Below are positions 1 to 13,500 of a DNA stretch of 64,000 bases, one piece after another. Source of the stretch: Prinia subflava (taxonomy: Eukaryota > Chordata > Aves > Passeriformes > Cisticolidae); contig NC_086248.1 of NCBI RefSeq assembly GCF_021018805.1, positions 57,789,485-57,853,484 of the forward strand, written 5' to 3'. Position 1 is the first letter of the stretch. Every line of letters starts with the position of its first letter. The translations under genes and the position numbers were made by a program. The notes beneath the pieces were generated by a model. The model ran no database searches, was not told the origin of the DNA, and saw only the letters and a program-made list of their open reading frames with translations.

Positions 1-3000
1 ATACAGTACCCATTTTCTCAGGTGGCATCCAAGGTTTGCAGTCAAAGTGATAGGATGGATCAAGTGGGGACTTGGGTAGTATATACTCAAAGGACTTTCT
101 GGGAAATAAAGGGAGACAGTTCAATAGGAACAAGTTCAAGGTACTACCTGTAGTTAGTTAATAAATGGAAGCAGTCAATATTTGCCCTGAGGCAGTCTGC
201 CAGCATGTGCACCAGTCGATGGAGCCATGAGAAGGGAGGTGAGTGCCAAGGCAGCAGCCTGCCACAAGAGGATCTGGGGCTTACAGAGAAGCACAGGATG
301 AACAGCTCCACGTGCAGAAGGCCAATGTTGCAGCTGGTAGGGGAAGGAAGGTGAAAACCCAGGAATCAACCAGATACCTGCTGTTGTTATTTCTGAATAG
401 GCCAGGGCAAGAGCTTTGCACCTCATTTTGGGTGGTAAGAATGAAGAAAAATGAGGACTACCTGGAAGGATGAATGTGTACAAACTGTGAGAATGATTAG
501 AGGGCTAGCAGGCATCACTCACTGGCTGAAATAATGAGATTGGTTAACTTGAAGTAAAGGGGTCCAAGGGGGCAAGGAAGCAGTCTTCGTATACATGAAA
601 GGCTCTTGAGAGGAGGAGGAGGAAAATAAAATATTTCCATGGTTATAGTAGCAGGGGCAAGGGGTAGTGGTTATGACTCTACTGGATGTGAAGCAGACAT
701 AATAAAATAAGACACAGGAAAATCTTTCTAGAAACAAATCCCTAGAATAGATTCCAGTATGGCAGTGTTGGTGATGCCTCATTACTACAAGTGGTTAGGG
801 CAGGTTAGCCAAATCTGTCCTGGAAAAGACAGAGGCACAAAGCGATCCTGCTGTGGGACAAAATGATTCTGAGACTTCATTTTCTTCCCATACTATGTTG
901 TTTCTGACTTCTTAATTTTAAATTAAAAACCTTTTCTGAACTGCATTCCCTTCCTCTGTGCTTTATTTTGTGTTCTCTTTGATGTGGTATGTTCTTTGAA
1001 TAGTGCCGCTGATACTTTTCTGTTCATCTGTTCTACTCGATTCAAAATCTTTGAAATTGTCTGCAAGACACTTTTATTCCTAGTCTGCAATAACAACCTG
1101 ATACTTGACACAATAATCACTGAAGAGCATGATTGCTTCAGTGCTTGATGAAAATCTTGGCAAGAATTAGAAATACAGTGTTTGTTTTCTGAGTACCCCT
1201 TGGCTTTTTGGGGGGATTCTACCCTTTAAATATTTTATTCGTCATCTCTTCTACCTCCACCTGTTGTATTCTGTTCTCCAAAGCCAGTAAGTTCATTAGG
1301 AACTTGTTCTTGTTCTCTGAACTTACACAGTCCTGTTCCCTCTTTAGGCACACTGCTTCCCTCAGTGTTGCCTGGGCTAAGTAAAGGAGGATTTACTGTA
1401 ATTACTTAGTGAATTTGGAGAGAGCTTTATATTGTTGGTGACTGGGACTAATATAGGTGTGTTTGCTGTGTGTTTGTCAGAGCAGAAGGAGTTAAACAGA
1501 TAAAAGGCTGCTATCTGGTCTCCTGTGTGCATTATTTTACTCCCAGGGCAGATTTTTTACCTTTGCTGACAAGCAAGTGCCCACCCACTCTCTTGTTAGG
1601 AGAAGACAGAGCAGTAAGTCAACATGTTTCTGTCTTCTGTTGGGAAGTATTAAACTTTCCACAAGGCTTCATGTTGTGAGACAGTGTGGTGAAGCATCTA
1701 TTCCTGTCACCATCACCTGGAAGTTCTGTGATGAAAAATTGCTTCCAAATAAGATCAACCATTTAGATCTGCTTCTGAAAAAACCCCACCCTTGAATCTA
1801 TGTTGGAGCCATCTGTTTTAAGTAGACTCTTAAAAAGCCATAGGAGGGTGTCTCACAACTCAGATGGGGTGTTTCCAGTTTAAGGATGAAGCAGGAATGG
1901 GACTTCCATGAGCAGGAAGCACAGGCAATCTGTACCCTGCAGCAGGCAGAAAACCACATCTGAGCCTCAGCCAGCCCAGCTGTGTGCCTGGATGAGTTGT
2001 GACGTGTGTTACAGAGCATGGATGAGAAGATCTGAGGTGCTGGTCAGCTCAGCAGCCTTGGGAATGGCTGTCTGGCTGGCTGCAGCTCCACCTGTGTGCT
2101 GATAAAGGCTATAGAAGATAAAACAAGCTTGCAGAAAGGCAAATGAAAAGATGAGAGTCTTAAAATATTTGCTTTTCCCTTCTGTCAGAGTTTCTCACTT
2201 CTGGAAGTGAATGGGATATCCCTCTGAGATTTTGTTTGCAGGAGGAAGTGAGTGTTGTGCTCACTGCTGCATCCTGCACAAGGGCAGCAGCTCAGGGGAG
2301 GGTGAGAAGACAGATGGACATAAAATAACTAGAAAAAACCTGTGAACTGCTGAAGGCCATGAAAAATCTTGTCTCTTCCTGAATGTTAAATTCACCAGTA
2401 AATCCCTCTGGGGCCATTGCAGGCAGCCTTTGCCCTTGGGTTTGGAGAGACTGGTCAGACTGGCCACTGTTCTCTCAGTAAGGCAGCTTTTCATGAAGGG
2501 GCACAAGGGCTGGGAAGGGGTTTTATTCTTGGCTCGGTCCATTTGTTGCACAGCTACACTGAAGGCAGGCCCACATAAGACTCAGCAGAGTGGCTTTGAC
2601 TGGAAAAAGGGCTCTGCTGTAGATGGATGGGTGCATCTGTTCAGTCTTCACGCTGCAGTGGTAATGTTCATCAGGGGTGTGACTGCTCGGCAGATGCTGT
2701 TGTTTTGGAGTAAGTGTTAACAGTGATGCCTTACTTATTGCTAGGTTCCATCAATGATTTCAGTAATCAGGGAGGAGTCAGTGCTTATATCTATTAAGAT
2801 TCCTCAGTAAAGCAAAGTATGACAAACAGATAATAGATCTTGATGGGTAGTGACCTTTAGTTTCCTTAATAAATGGAAATCATTTGTATTCCTTGTCCAA
2901 AGGCAAACTAAACAGCGGCCAAAGGAAAGGATTCATGTCCTTGCACCCCAAAGTGTGCTGAAAACAGGTTGTACAGAGAGCAGGGGCACCCAGGTTGCTC

Positions 3001-3591
3001 CTGGTGGGGCCAAGATGGAGTGAGCATGTTGATTAACAGCAAGATGGAAGTACAGAAGCCAAATTGGTGTGAACTCCTGTGGAGAGTGAGAGAATTTCGA
3101 TCACTTGTTTTCCATGAATCAGCTCTTCTGACTGTTTCTGTCTTGGGGGGTTGGGAGGAAGATGGCAGTCAGAGGCAATAGAAATTAAATTACAGCAACT
3201 TGGGATAGCAAAGTAGCATTTGATGTGAATTCTGAGGCTGAGATTCTTATAGAGATCACAGCTGGCATCAAAATGTCTGAGCTTGGGGAAATGAAAATTA
3301 TTTGTGTTGCTTAGTTCTTTGTGACAGAGAGTTTAGATCCCTACATTCTAAAAATATTCAAGACCTCCCCCTACTTTGAACAGCATCATTTCAACATAAA
3401 ATATTTCCCTCTACGCAATCTCATTTCTCAATGGAAGGGTCTTCTTCTGCAGATGCTATTTTAGCTTTACCGTATAAGAGACATGTCAATGCATTTCTCA
3501 CTCTAATATTCATTATTAAATATGATTTAAATCAACTTGAGAAACAGTTCTGCCAGCTCTTTAGCACTGAAGCCTCCTGTTTCTTTCTTTC

Positions 3592-3609
3592 TTTTTTTTT
3601 TTTTTTTTT
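3592..3609. repeat. Poly-T run (18 bp)
   Basis: Uninterrupted run of T after a (TTTC) stretch. Confidence 0.95.
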
Positions 3610-4150
3610 GGAGTGGGAAAATAAGCCAGGTCGTTGGTGTGTTATAACATGATGTTCATACAATTACTTCAGACAAGCATCTCCATTCTGGGGTTTTGCT
3701 TTGATTAGCACCCATTACAGTGCTTCTGTGAATGAATCCTTTTAGTTCTCAAGAATCTCATGCTGTTCAGACAGTGCAGTAGGAAAGCAATAGGCCTCTT
3801 CTTTCAGTGTGTGCATGGAAATATACAGCAGCGTTTTACAGCATGTTTTAGAAAAAGCAAGAAGTCAGGGGACTTTGTGAATTGCATTTATAAAACCACT
3901 GGACTGGCACTTTGTGATGCTCTTTTCTGGGTGACCCATTACAATTCTGACAGTAATCCCTCCTGCTAAGAATGCCATTCTGTGGATTTAAGATCTGCTC
4001 CTATGCAAGGCTTGCTTTTGCCTGTGTGAGGAGACAACCAGGCTCCAGTGTTCGGATTTCAATATAGAGAGAGCAAGGGGCTGGTGCAGGATGTGAGGCT
4101 CAGCCCACTCTACAAGAGTGCAGGGATCCAAGAGGCATGGGGAGGTAGGA

Positions 4151-4161
4151 GGGGGGGGGGG
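4151..4161. repeat. Poly-G run (11 bp)
   Basis: Uninterrupted run of G, a common site of sequencing length error. Confidence 0.95.
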
Positions 4162-6381
4162 TGTTTGCAGGTGGATATGTAGGAAACAAGGACAGTGATT
4201 TTGCAGCAGGACTACTGCATATCCAGAACTTGCTGCATGGTGACCTTGGGATGCACTGAAGGTTTCCTCTTCAGAAGAGATAGCACAGCCAAATACAGGA
4301 AAAACTTACACATGCTATACTTATTTCATCACATTCAGACACATGAATGGGTGAGATGTGCTCAAACCTCTGCAGCAACTTCTGCCAGCTTAGTCCACAA
4401 GAAATAATATGATGTTTGTTAGGAGCTTTTACCTTTTCCTGTTTAAGCTTCTGTATTAAATCCTGTTGTTTCTGTATTAAATGTGGTGCTGCATTTTTTA
4501 ACCATATTGGAAAATGTTCAGTGTGCTGTTCAGTGCTTTCTTTTTTCATCACAAGAACACTGCTTTAGACTTAAATATCTGCACTGAAGTAATGTGAGCT
4601 ATATATTGAGTCAATGACTGCTAAATGAATGAGTCTGTAGTTCCCTCCACAATGAATTATTCCAGATTTTGCAAGACCATCTGTATTCCAGACTTCTAGC
4701 TGAACTTAGTGCAGAATATGTTGGATAGACAATAGTGTGATTAGATAAATTTTTAGCAATAGACTGAAAGCTTAAGTATGGTACTGCTCCTAAAAAAACA
4801 GTAAGTTGTTTGGGATGAGAGTGTCTGTGTGATAACCTTCTCCAGCTTCTTGTAGATCTTGAAGTTGGTACAGCAAGGCAGGAAAATGCCTGCAGCAAAG
4901 CCCTGCTCAGATGTCTTATTTATAAATCCCTATTAGCATGTTCTGTTTTGACACATGAAACAACCATTGACTGAATCACAAGATGACCTCCACAACCACT
5001 GAGCCACAGCTCTCTGACAGGACACTTGGAGATTCTCTACTATTCAGCTGGCTTGGCTGTTAGGTTTTTGTTTTCTTTTTATCAGCCAATTCAATTCACC
5101 TTGAGTGTTAACATGAGGTTGAAACGGTCAGGAAACAAGGTGTGCATGAACCATCCTGGAGATGTCTTATGCTCTCTGTTGGTGCTTGAAAAACATGTTA
5201 GTTCAAAAGTGAGCATGTAGCTTTTTTCCTGGACTTGTGCCCTGGGATTCACTTGCTCCTACATTCAGTTGCAACCCAGTCAAACCCTGTCTGCTTCTGC
5301 ACAGACTTTTCCTTGCTTGCTTCAAGGACCTGAGACAGAGATTAACTTTCTCGTGGGAATAACCAGGCTCTGCAGTGAAGGCCATCACCAACACTGGGTT
5401 TCACAATAGGACTTGTAGTAGAAGCGAATTACACAAGTGTCTTATATTCTAAAACAATTGTTATAGTTACTTTTAAATGATACTTGTATAATGTCATCTG
5501 TTGCATTTCAAGACTAGGGCTAAGGCAATAAGAGTCACAAAACCTGACTGTAACAGGGTGCTGCACCCTGGAGGAGTGGGAATGAAACTGGAAGCTCCTT
5601 CAGGCCAAGTTCCACTGAAGGTGTTCAGGAAGTGACCTTGTTCCAGCTTCTTGACTGGCTATGCAGCTACGTGACCAGGCTTTTCCCCCTGCTAAATCTC
5701 CTGACAAACTTATTTTCAATGGCAGTGAGCTATGCTGTCTCTCCCAAAGAGCACTGAATGAAACCTCTCTGTCTCCTCTTCATCTCATTTGCCCATTTAT
5801 GTGAAAATATCAGGTTCCTCTGGCATTGGATTTCTCCCTGCTTCACTAATGTTAGTTACCATGGGGACTGCTAATAGGAGAAAAATCAGTGATTTACCCA
5901 AGTAAAAGATGAAAACATTTCAATGTTATGTTCATGTTATGCACTGAATATCTAGGTTCCTGAAGGATGGATATATGAGTGAGGATTATTGTGTGAATGG
6001 CCTGTAAATGCCGAGTAAGGGGAATGTTGTTCTTGCCTTCAATTTATCTGGCATCATAAAAGAATGTGCTGGTATTTTCGCTTCCCTATACTCTGTGTCA
6101 TATAATACAGGGATTTCTCTATGAAGTTGTATTTTTCTCAGTTTCAAAATACTTGTAAAATGGATATATATCAGCTGTGACTGGCATTTTTAGGATAACA
6201 AACAAATTCTACAAAGTTTCAAAGAGAAAGAATACTCAGGTCCTAAGCAATGACTTGATTTGACCTGAGGTGAGGCAAAAGGCAGATTCCCAATGAGTCC
6301 CTTGAATGCGGTGACAAGCGCTTTTAGGTGTAGGCTGCTTGCTGAATGGTAGCAAGCAACAGCTCAGAAATCTGAAATGAC

Positions 6382-6536
6382 TTTTTTTGTTGTGGTGGTT
6401 GTGTTTGTTTGTTTGTTTGTGGTTTTTTTCTGTTTCTTCTGTTGTTTTTTTTTGTTTTGTTTTGTTTTTTGGTTTTTTGTTGGTTTTTTTTTGTTTGTTT
6501 TTTTTGTTTTTTTCCTTCTTTTTTTTTTTTTTTCTG
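6382..6536. repeat. T/G-rich simple repeat, (TTTG)n and poly-T
   Basis: About 155 bp composed almost only of T with periodic G, including four GTTT units near 6,404-6,420 and T-runs to 6,533. It has the look of expanded poly-A/T tails or a slippage tract. Confidence 0.9.
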
Positions 6537-7076
6537 AAGCTGTAGATGACTAAATGAGATTTCAAGAGGGAAATGTCCACTTTTCATTAGTGTGTAAGGT
6601 TTTCCTCCTTTGTGGTGGCTTTCTTATAGAGGACAAATTAAACAGAGAGAAGAAACTGATAGGAAAAATTTCTGAACAGGCCAGCACCAAAGATTTGCTG
6701 TTTGGCTGGGACTGCTGATAAATCTGGTAAAGAATGTGGCTTCCAGGTAGCCACTGGCTGGGTCATCCTGTGTGATGTGATGAAGAGGAAGGGATGCAGC
6801 TCTGTAGCTTTTCTCTGCAGACATGTGCCACACTGCCATGAGGCAAGGTAGTGTCCACCCTCTGTCTTTGGTGCCAAGTTTGTTCAGACACTGATTTTGG
6901 GTACAGTACAGGTTTGGTGCATGATGAGGGAGTTGAGGAAGAAAAGGAGGAAAAGGGCACATGCTGAAATATTCTGGTTCAACTTTCAGCTTGCCCTTGC
7001 AATGTGTCAGGTGTGGGTTTCTGATCTAAATTCAGCAAATGGTGCTTAAAAGTTTAAAAAATCTTCCTGTTTGTCT

Positions 7077-7166
7077 CCCCCCCCCAAATAAAACCCAAAA
7101 CCAACCAACCAACCAACCAAAAAACCTAAACACAAAACACACGCACACACATATACACACACACAG
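7077..7166. repeat. (CCAA)n and (CA)n microsatellite
   Basis: A C-run at 7077-7085 leads to four CCAA-type units near 7,101-7,120 and then CA repeats broken by ATATA near 7,136-7,165. Confidence 0.9.
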
Positions 7167-9804
7167 AAAAAAGAATGCAGTGCAGGAATTTGTAGGAAAA
7201 TCTTTTTTTTTTTTAGTGCCTGGTAAATGCCTGTATCTAAAAAGGTAATTTAGAGCTCTGTTCCTTTCCAGCAAAGCAAAAAAATGTATGTATGCCTTAC
7301 CTACTCAGCCCTGTTTCAGTTCTATATAGAATTTCTTCCAGCTGACCTTTCCCAAGTTGGCATTTATGTTTTGAGGGATTGTCCTTGAATCCCACATCCT
7401 TATCCCACCTCTTCTGTCACTAACATCACAGTGAGACGGCTAAGTCAGCATGGAGTGCTTTTTCCACCTCAGGCTAATGCAGAAGTAAAAGTTGGAAGTT
7501 GTGCAAAACGCTGTTGCCCAGATTGAAATTAGTGAAGACAAGGCCCCACATGCCAGACTGTGTGGGTAACAATGACTGAGTGATGAAGGGCAGGGTCTCC
7601 AGGTGGAAACCCCTGTTCTAGATCTGCCTGCTTTTTCAGGGGGCTTGCAGCGGGGGCTGCAGAGTTTCTGCTGTGGATGTGTTCACTGATGCAGGATGAG
7701 GTTCACTCCTCAGCTACTCTGTGGGGTTCCACCTAAGGCCTCTCACAGCCCCTTGACCAATCCTTCAGTTATCCTTCAGTGAATGCTTCCAACTATAGTT
7801 CAGCCCAAGGGACCTTCATATCCAAAGGAAGTCACCCCAAGCTCTAAAATATTTCATTTTACCCCTTTTTATAGCAGGAAGAGAAAATATGTCCATTTGT
7901 GGGGTTTTTCCAGTGTGAGTGGCAATGGAACATACCCTGAGCCAAGAGCATTTTTACAACCCCAGCTCTGCCCAGTGTAGCTAGTTTGAATGGCTGTTTC
8001 CAAAGAACTATGAGAAATGTTTATTTAATTTATTGTTATTTTTTTTCTAATTGAATGTGCTGTAGAGAACCTTCCCATTGCCTGCCTCTGTTATTGATAT
8101 AAAGCTGTGCTAAGTTTTTTTAAATGTACAATGCTTCACTTTTCATATAGTAAGAATTAATTCTGATTGAATACTTTGCTTCACTGAGTTGCAGATAAGA
8201 TGAATGGGGAGCTGCTGGCTAAGAAAAGGCTCTCACAATGTGTTTTAGACCTCTGTGTCCCTGAGCACTTGATCTATTGATAGGTTTTGTAATGCTGTTA
8301 TCCTGCTGTTCTAGTTGCAGGATTTTACCTCATGCTGCAGAGTGCCTGCAGAAGAAAAAAGGGAGGAAGAAGTAGTGGTGACCCAGTTTTTTGCACGTGT
8401 GTGCACACGGAATGTCCTGGATGCCCTGCAAGTCATTTTTGGTGGACAGTTTTCTTTGCCCTGAGGTCAGTCTCAGACTTTGTTACTCCTGTTGATGTTC
8501 TTGAGGAAAAAAGAGGCAGGACAGAGTGGATAGTGAACTCTGTGTTTGCTGCATATGCTGTAATTTTTTTTAAAATATCCAGAGTTGTGGCTCTCATACT
8601 ACCTCCTAGCAGGTGAAACTGGGGTTTTAGGGCTGCTTTAGGAACAGTCTCAGATGTTTCTTGAGGCTTAACGCCCCTTGGTGTGAGCTGTGAGGGAGAG
8701 AATTGGTATTAACAGTACTCTTGAAAAAAATGTGGTGGCTAACCCTCAAAATCCCAGTGCTGAAATTGCGTTTATTTTCTTCCAAATGCTTTCTCAAACC
8801 ATAAGCTTAATATTTGCTTGGAGGGAAACCAGAGCTATTTTTAACTGGAAGAGACCAGGCTACAGGGAAGGGGCGTTTAGCCTAGGACCACGAGCTTTTA
8901 GTGCTGCTTCTTGGCTCCAGCCTCCCTGAAGGGAATGAAAGGCAACTTATTTGCTTTGTCCTTGTACCATTGCAGTGACACAGTGCCAGTGACAGTCTCA
9001 TTACCTCCTGGAGTTCTCCCAGCTTAAATATTTCTTTTAAGCAGATACCTACAGGGCCAGATTCCAAGTAGTATACCCCTTCTTATTAGATATACACCCA
9101 TATGGATAATTTACATTTCAGGCACTCTCATTATACATTATTCTTGACTAGAGCCACTGATAGAAAATCCAAAATATGCATTATGAGCATGAGAGCCAAA
9201 ATCTGTACAAATAATGAGTGTTTTGGTCTAATGAGAAATCTGTTCTCATGTCATAAACAGGGGCTATACTGATCTGGACCCTACTGTGCAACGTGTGTAG
9301 AAAATTACGCGTGACTGGCCCAAAGTCCTGTTCAGGTTCATAGCCATTGCCATTTATATCAGTGATGACAAAGGTGCAAGGCTGAGGCATATCTTTCAGT
9401 GTCTGTTAAAATTATTGTTGTTTTTTCTGTCAGATATAAAGTGCAGTTGATACCTACCTTGATGCCTTCAACATGTTTTCGCAGCTGGCATGTAAACACA
9501 GTCACAGCCCTGTTTGAGACTGGACACACATCTTGCAGCCTCTGAGATGCTAAATAAGCCATGAGCTGTTGCAAGAGTCAAACTAGTATTTATCCACTCT
9601 CTTAAAAACAGTTCTTGGAGTTCTCCAAATCTTCCCAGTACTCTGCTTGTGGGTTTCCTGTACGGCTCCTTGCAGGGGGCAGCAGATCTCTACACAGTAA
9701 TTCTGAGGTGATGCTGTGAGAGACAAGCAACTTCACTAATGGTTTAGTGCAGGAGCACTGCATTGGTTACAAAGCAGCACATCATTGGTTTCTGGGGCTT
9801 TGGG

Positions 9805-9930
9805 TTGGTTTTTGTGTTTTTGTTTGTTTGTTTGTTTGTGGTTTTGTTTGTTTGTTGTTTTTTGTTTAGTTTGGTTCTAGTTTTGTGGTTTTGGGTTTTG
9901 TTTTGTTTTGGGGGGGTGGGGATGGGGGTT
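9805..9930. repeat. (GTTT)n simple repeat with a G-rich end
   Basis: GTTT units dominate 9,820-9,865, followed by GGTTTTGGGTTTTG-like text and a G-run near 9,910-9,928. Confidence 0.9.
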
Positions 9931-12900
9931 TAAAATTGTCTCAATATCTGGTGTTAAGTTAGATGGCCAACAAAAGAGACCTATCAGGTGTCACTGGCTT
10001 GACTGGTCTTCCCTAATCAGCAGTGGCCTGAGACATCCAGCTTTGGTGGGTCAGGAAACTGAGGGAACTGTATGAACTGCCTGACTGACCTGTGTGCTCT
10101 TTAGACAGAATTACTTACAACTAAAACCAGAGGATGAGGATCACTGGGGAAAGTCTCTGTCATAGGCATGACCTCTACATGTAGTAGCTGCCCTTGTTCC
10201 AGAGAATATAGTAAGGATGTACTGTAGCACAAAAGCAGATGTGTTTGAGTATGTTTCAGAGTTGATGCTTGCCAATATAGATGGTTCTTTCTGATCTAGA
10301 CATCAGCCTTTGAAATTTAAAAGAGAGCTGAATGCACTTTTCTTGTAAATAGGACATTTTCCTCCCTTCCATGGGGCTTCCCTAGTTTCTAATTAAATTA
10401 ATGTTAAGCTAGAGCAAGAAAAAAGTCTCTTTTCTTTGTGGCTATTTATTGTGGTTATCTATTTTCAAATAACTTGAAACAGATGAAAATTACTGAGACT
10501 GCGTAAAGGCATTTTGCTCTTTTGTGAAATTTCACGGAATTTGGCCTGTGGGTTTAAGAAACCCTTAATGTGCATACACACACACACTGGGATTGCACTG
10601 GCTGTATTTCCACAAAAAAAATAGGCTAAGAAGGTCAAGCTGTGTTTAGCCCCAAGGTCAAATATCACACATTGGAAAATGTGCCTCTGTTCTTGGTTTA
10701 CTTCTATATGAAAAATATTATTTGTTTCTAACTTCTAACAATTCCTAGCACTGCAGTGTTTCCTTACTTTATTTAAGGTTTTCTGCAATTAGAAGAAAAT
10801 GAATAATGCAAAAATGGATTTGCAAATTAATAGGTTGAATTTATGGTGCTAAAAATGAGGCTGCATTATGAATTATTCATGTACACCTGAATGAGCACTA
10901 TCTTCTCTTAAAACGTTTGTGAGGTCCATAAGATTCAGTCTCTTTCCTCACCAAAATAGTCTTGTTTGGTAGCCAAAAATAACAGCACCAAAATCACATG
11001 AGAATAACAAAAAAAAAATCCCAGATGAAATAGGTTTTATGAGTCATATTCATTAATTATGTAGAAACACAATGATCTGTTTTAAATACAGACTAAACTT
11101 GAAACAAAAAATTGTCTAAATATTATACTAATCAGAGTGGATGCTAGTCTTAGTAGAAAGGAAAAGTTGTTAGAGGGTGGCGTGAATTATTTGTTCAGAA
11201 ACTTGCATTCGAAGATGTTTTAAAAGACTCAGCATATTTTAGAAAAGGGCAGAAAGCCTATTCCAGCACAGCTAGCTAAATGAAATTGCCAGGTTTGGGA
11301 TTCAAGTGCCCTGAGGACATCTGCTCAGCACTCAGCTTCTGCAGCTCTTCACATCTTTGTCTTTGGCCAGAGGCTGCGGAACCACAGGCAGACCTGACAG
11401 AGGTGACATACTGAGTCCTGACTTCTGTCCTTCAGATCTGAAAGGGAAAATATTTAGTACTACAAGAATGGGACACGTGAATGTTGGTGTACTGACAGAT
11501 CATCTTTATGTTTGTATTTGGCAGGAACATCCTGTTAATTAGACATGAGGCAAATCCAGAAGTCCCTGCCTGAGGTACTCCCCTCTGGCTCTCTTTCAAG
11601 GCTCTGCACCTCAGCGACATAGTGTTTCTATCTCCGTGAACTCTTGAAGCAAAAGGCCTGGACCTTTCTCCTGGTCTCTTTTGCATGTGTGTGGAAGATT
11701 CCTGAGTTTCTTTGTAGAGATAAAAGTGAGATCAAACCCCGATGCTTTCCAAATCACCATATAGGTTTCTCCTATTTAAAGACAGATCAAGATTACTGCC
11801 CTTCGGGTAGCCTCTGTGGATGCTGGGCTTGTTCAAACCAGCTTCCTGAGAAGTGAAAATCCCAAATATACTATGAGTTTTCTTTGCAGTAAGTGTCTCC
11901 AGCTTCTCTTCCTCTGTAATCCTTTCCTTTGGGGCAAAGTGACTCAGTTCTGCTAGTGGTAATGAGCAGACCATTTTGACTGATGAGCACTTCACACTGA
12001 TTCTCTGATGCTGGGGTAAAGAGCACAGAAAATTCCCTGAGTGCAGCCTAAAAATGTGCTTCACTCTTTCTTCACACTGATAAAGGGAAGGGAAAAAAAT
12101 GGGTGTGAGGTTAAATGCTGTTCTAATTTCAGGTTCTGGCTTTTAAATACACCATTTTCATTAATAAATATCACTCTGTTGAAGCAGTTATCTATGCAGT
12201 TAGAGCACATCAGGGTTTTGTCAGTGCTGGGGCCCCAGTTTGCCAGGTGCTGGGCAGTGAATGCCAAATCGTTTACAGCTTAGTGAAGCCAAGACACTAT
12301 GAATGGACAGTGCAAACTGCTGAAAGAAAGGAGAAACGTGAATGGAAAAAGTAGCTGTGGGAACAGATGTACGTTTGCAGACCAGAAGCAAATATAATTA
12401 AGAGGCTTTGAATGATCTGTAGTACTTGCATACAAACATCACCTCTTTAAATTGCTTTTTCTCATTTTCTCCCTAGATCTCATCTGATGTGGCACATCAG
12501 ATAGGAAAGTAGAGTTTTGTATAAAAGGAATTAGAGGAAAATAAATATTCTATTTGTTACATCTGGGAGACTCTTTACATCTGTTTTTGCAAACACTCAT
12601 TAAGAGGAGGTTTTCCAAGTGGGGAGAATTTGGTTGATGACAAGATATTGGTCTGTCAACATCACAGGATTTGAAGAACAGCTGCTGGTTGTACTTGAAA
12701 CTAGAAGGGGGGAGAGGAAGAGTGTTAGCTCTGTACTGGTAACTGCTGAGAAAAGCAATAATTTCCAAATCACTCTTTTTCTAAAATGTGGTGGCTTTGC
12801 ACTAGGGACACTAACTCTGAAAAATCTCAGTGCCATTTTCCCCTTTTGTAATACTAACCCCTCTCTGAGACACTGGCTATGGCTTCCTTTGCTCTCTCGT

Positions 12901-13199
12901 GATGGTTTGTCAGTGCTTTTACAGCCTTTGGCAGCTTCCCAGCCAGAGCAGGTTCCCTGCCAACAGAGTCCCCTCATGGCAGCTCATTTTATAAAGGGCT
13001 GACTGCTTTGATGGATGATAAGGCTGAGGAGAATGAAGGAACAAGGGATTTTTTTTATTTTTAAGGGAAAAGTCCCCCTCACTTGCATCTGAAAGACAAA
13101 TTGTCAGTAGAGTCAGTCCAAACCTTGCAAGCTTTTATCAAGGGGAGCCCATCAGGGGTGAAAGCTGTTCCTGTGGTGCTCTCTGGGTGACACTGGGTG

Positions 13200-13500
13200 T
13201 GGGAGGTGGAAACATTAAGGCAGGAAAGATAAGGAAATTAAAAGGAGAGCAAATTAAAATTTTAGGCTATGAGAGGAAAAACGCAGTGAGTGGGGAGAAG
13301 GGAGAAAACTGGAACAAAGAAGGAAAGAATTTGGAAAGCAGAAAAAGAAATAAAAATGGTCTGTAAGCAGAAGAGAAGCTGAAAAGAAGTGCTGGAGGAG
13401 AGCAATGTTGGTATATATACATCCATGTATGCACACTTGGTAGAAGACTAAGGAAGAGCTGAAGCCAGGATGAAAAAGAAATCATTGGAAAAGATTTAAA
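13200..13500. repeat. Purine-rich (G/A) low-complexity region
   Basis: The plus strand is dominated by A and G, with GGAGAAGGGAGAAAA-like text, for about 300 bp. Open frames on the opposite strand here are a by-product of the bias (serine- and phenylalanine-rich). Confidence 0.7.

Noticed and set aside
6236..6587. Lysine- and asparagine-rich minus-strand open frames
   Set aside because: They are translations of the T/G simple repeat.
12600..13002. Overlapping 125- and 127-codon open frames on opposite strands
   Set aside because: Neither shows a recognisable domain or splice-site context; overlapping open frames of this size are expected by chance in a 64-kb window.
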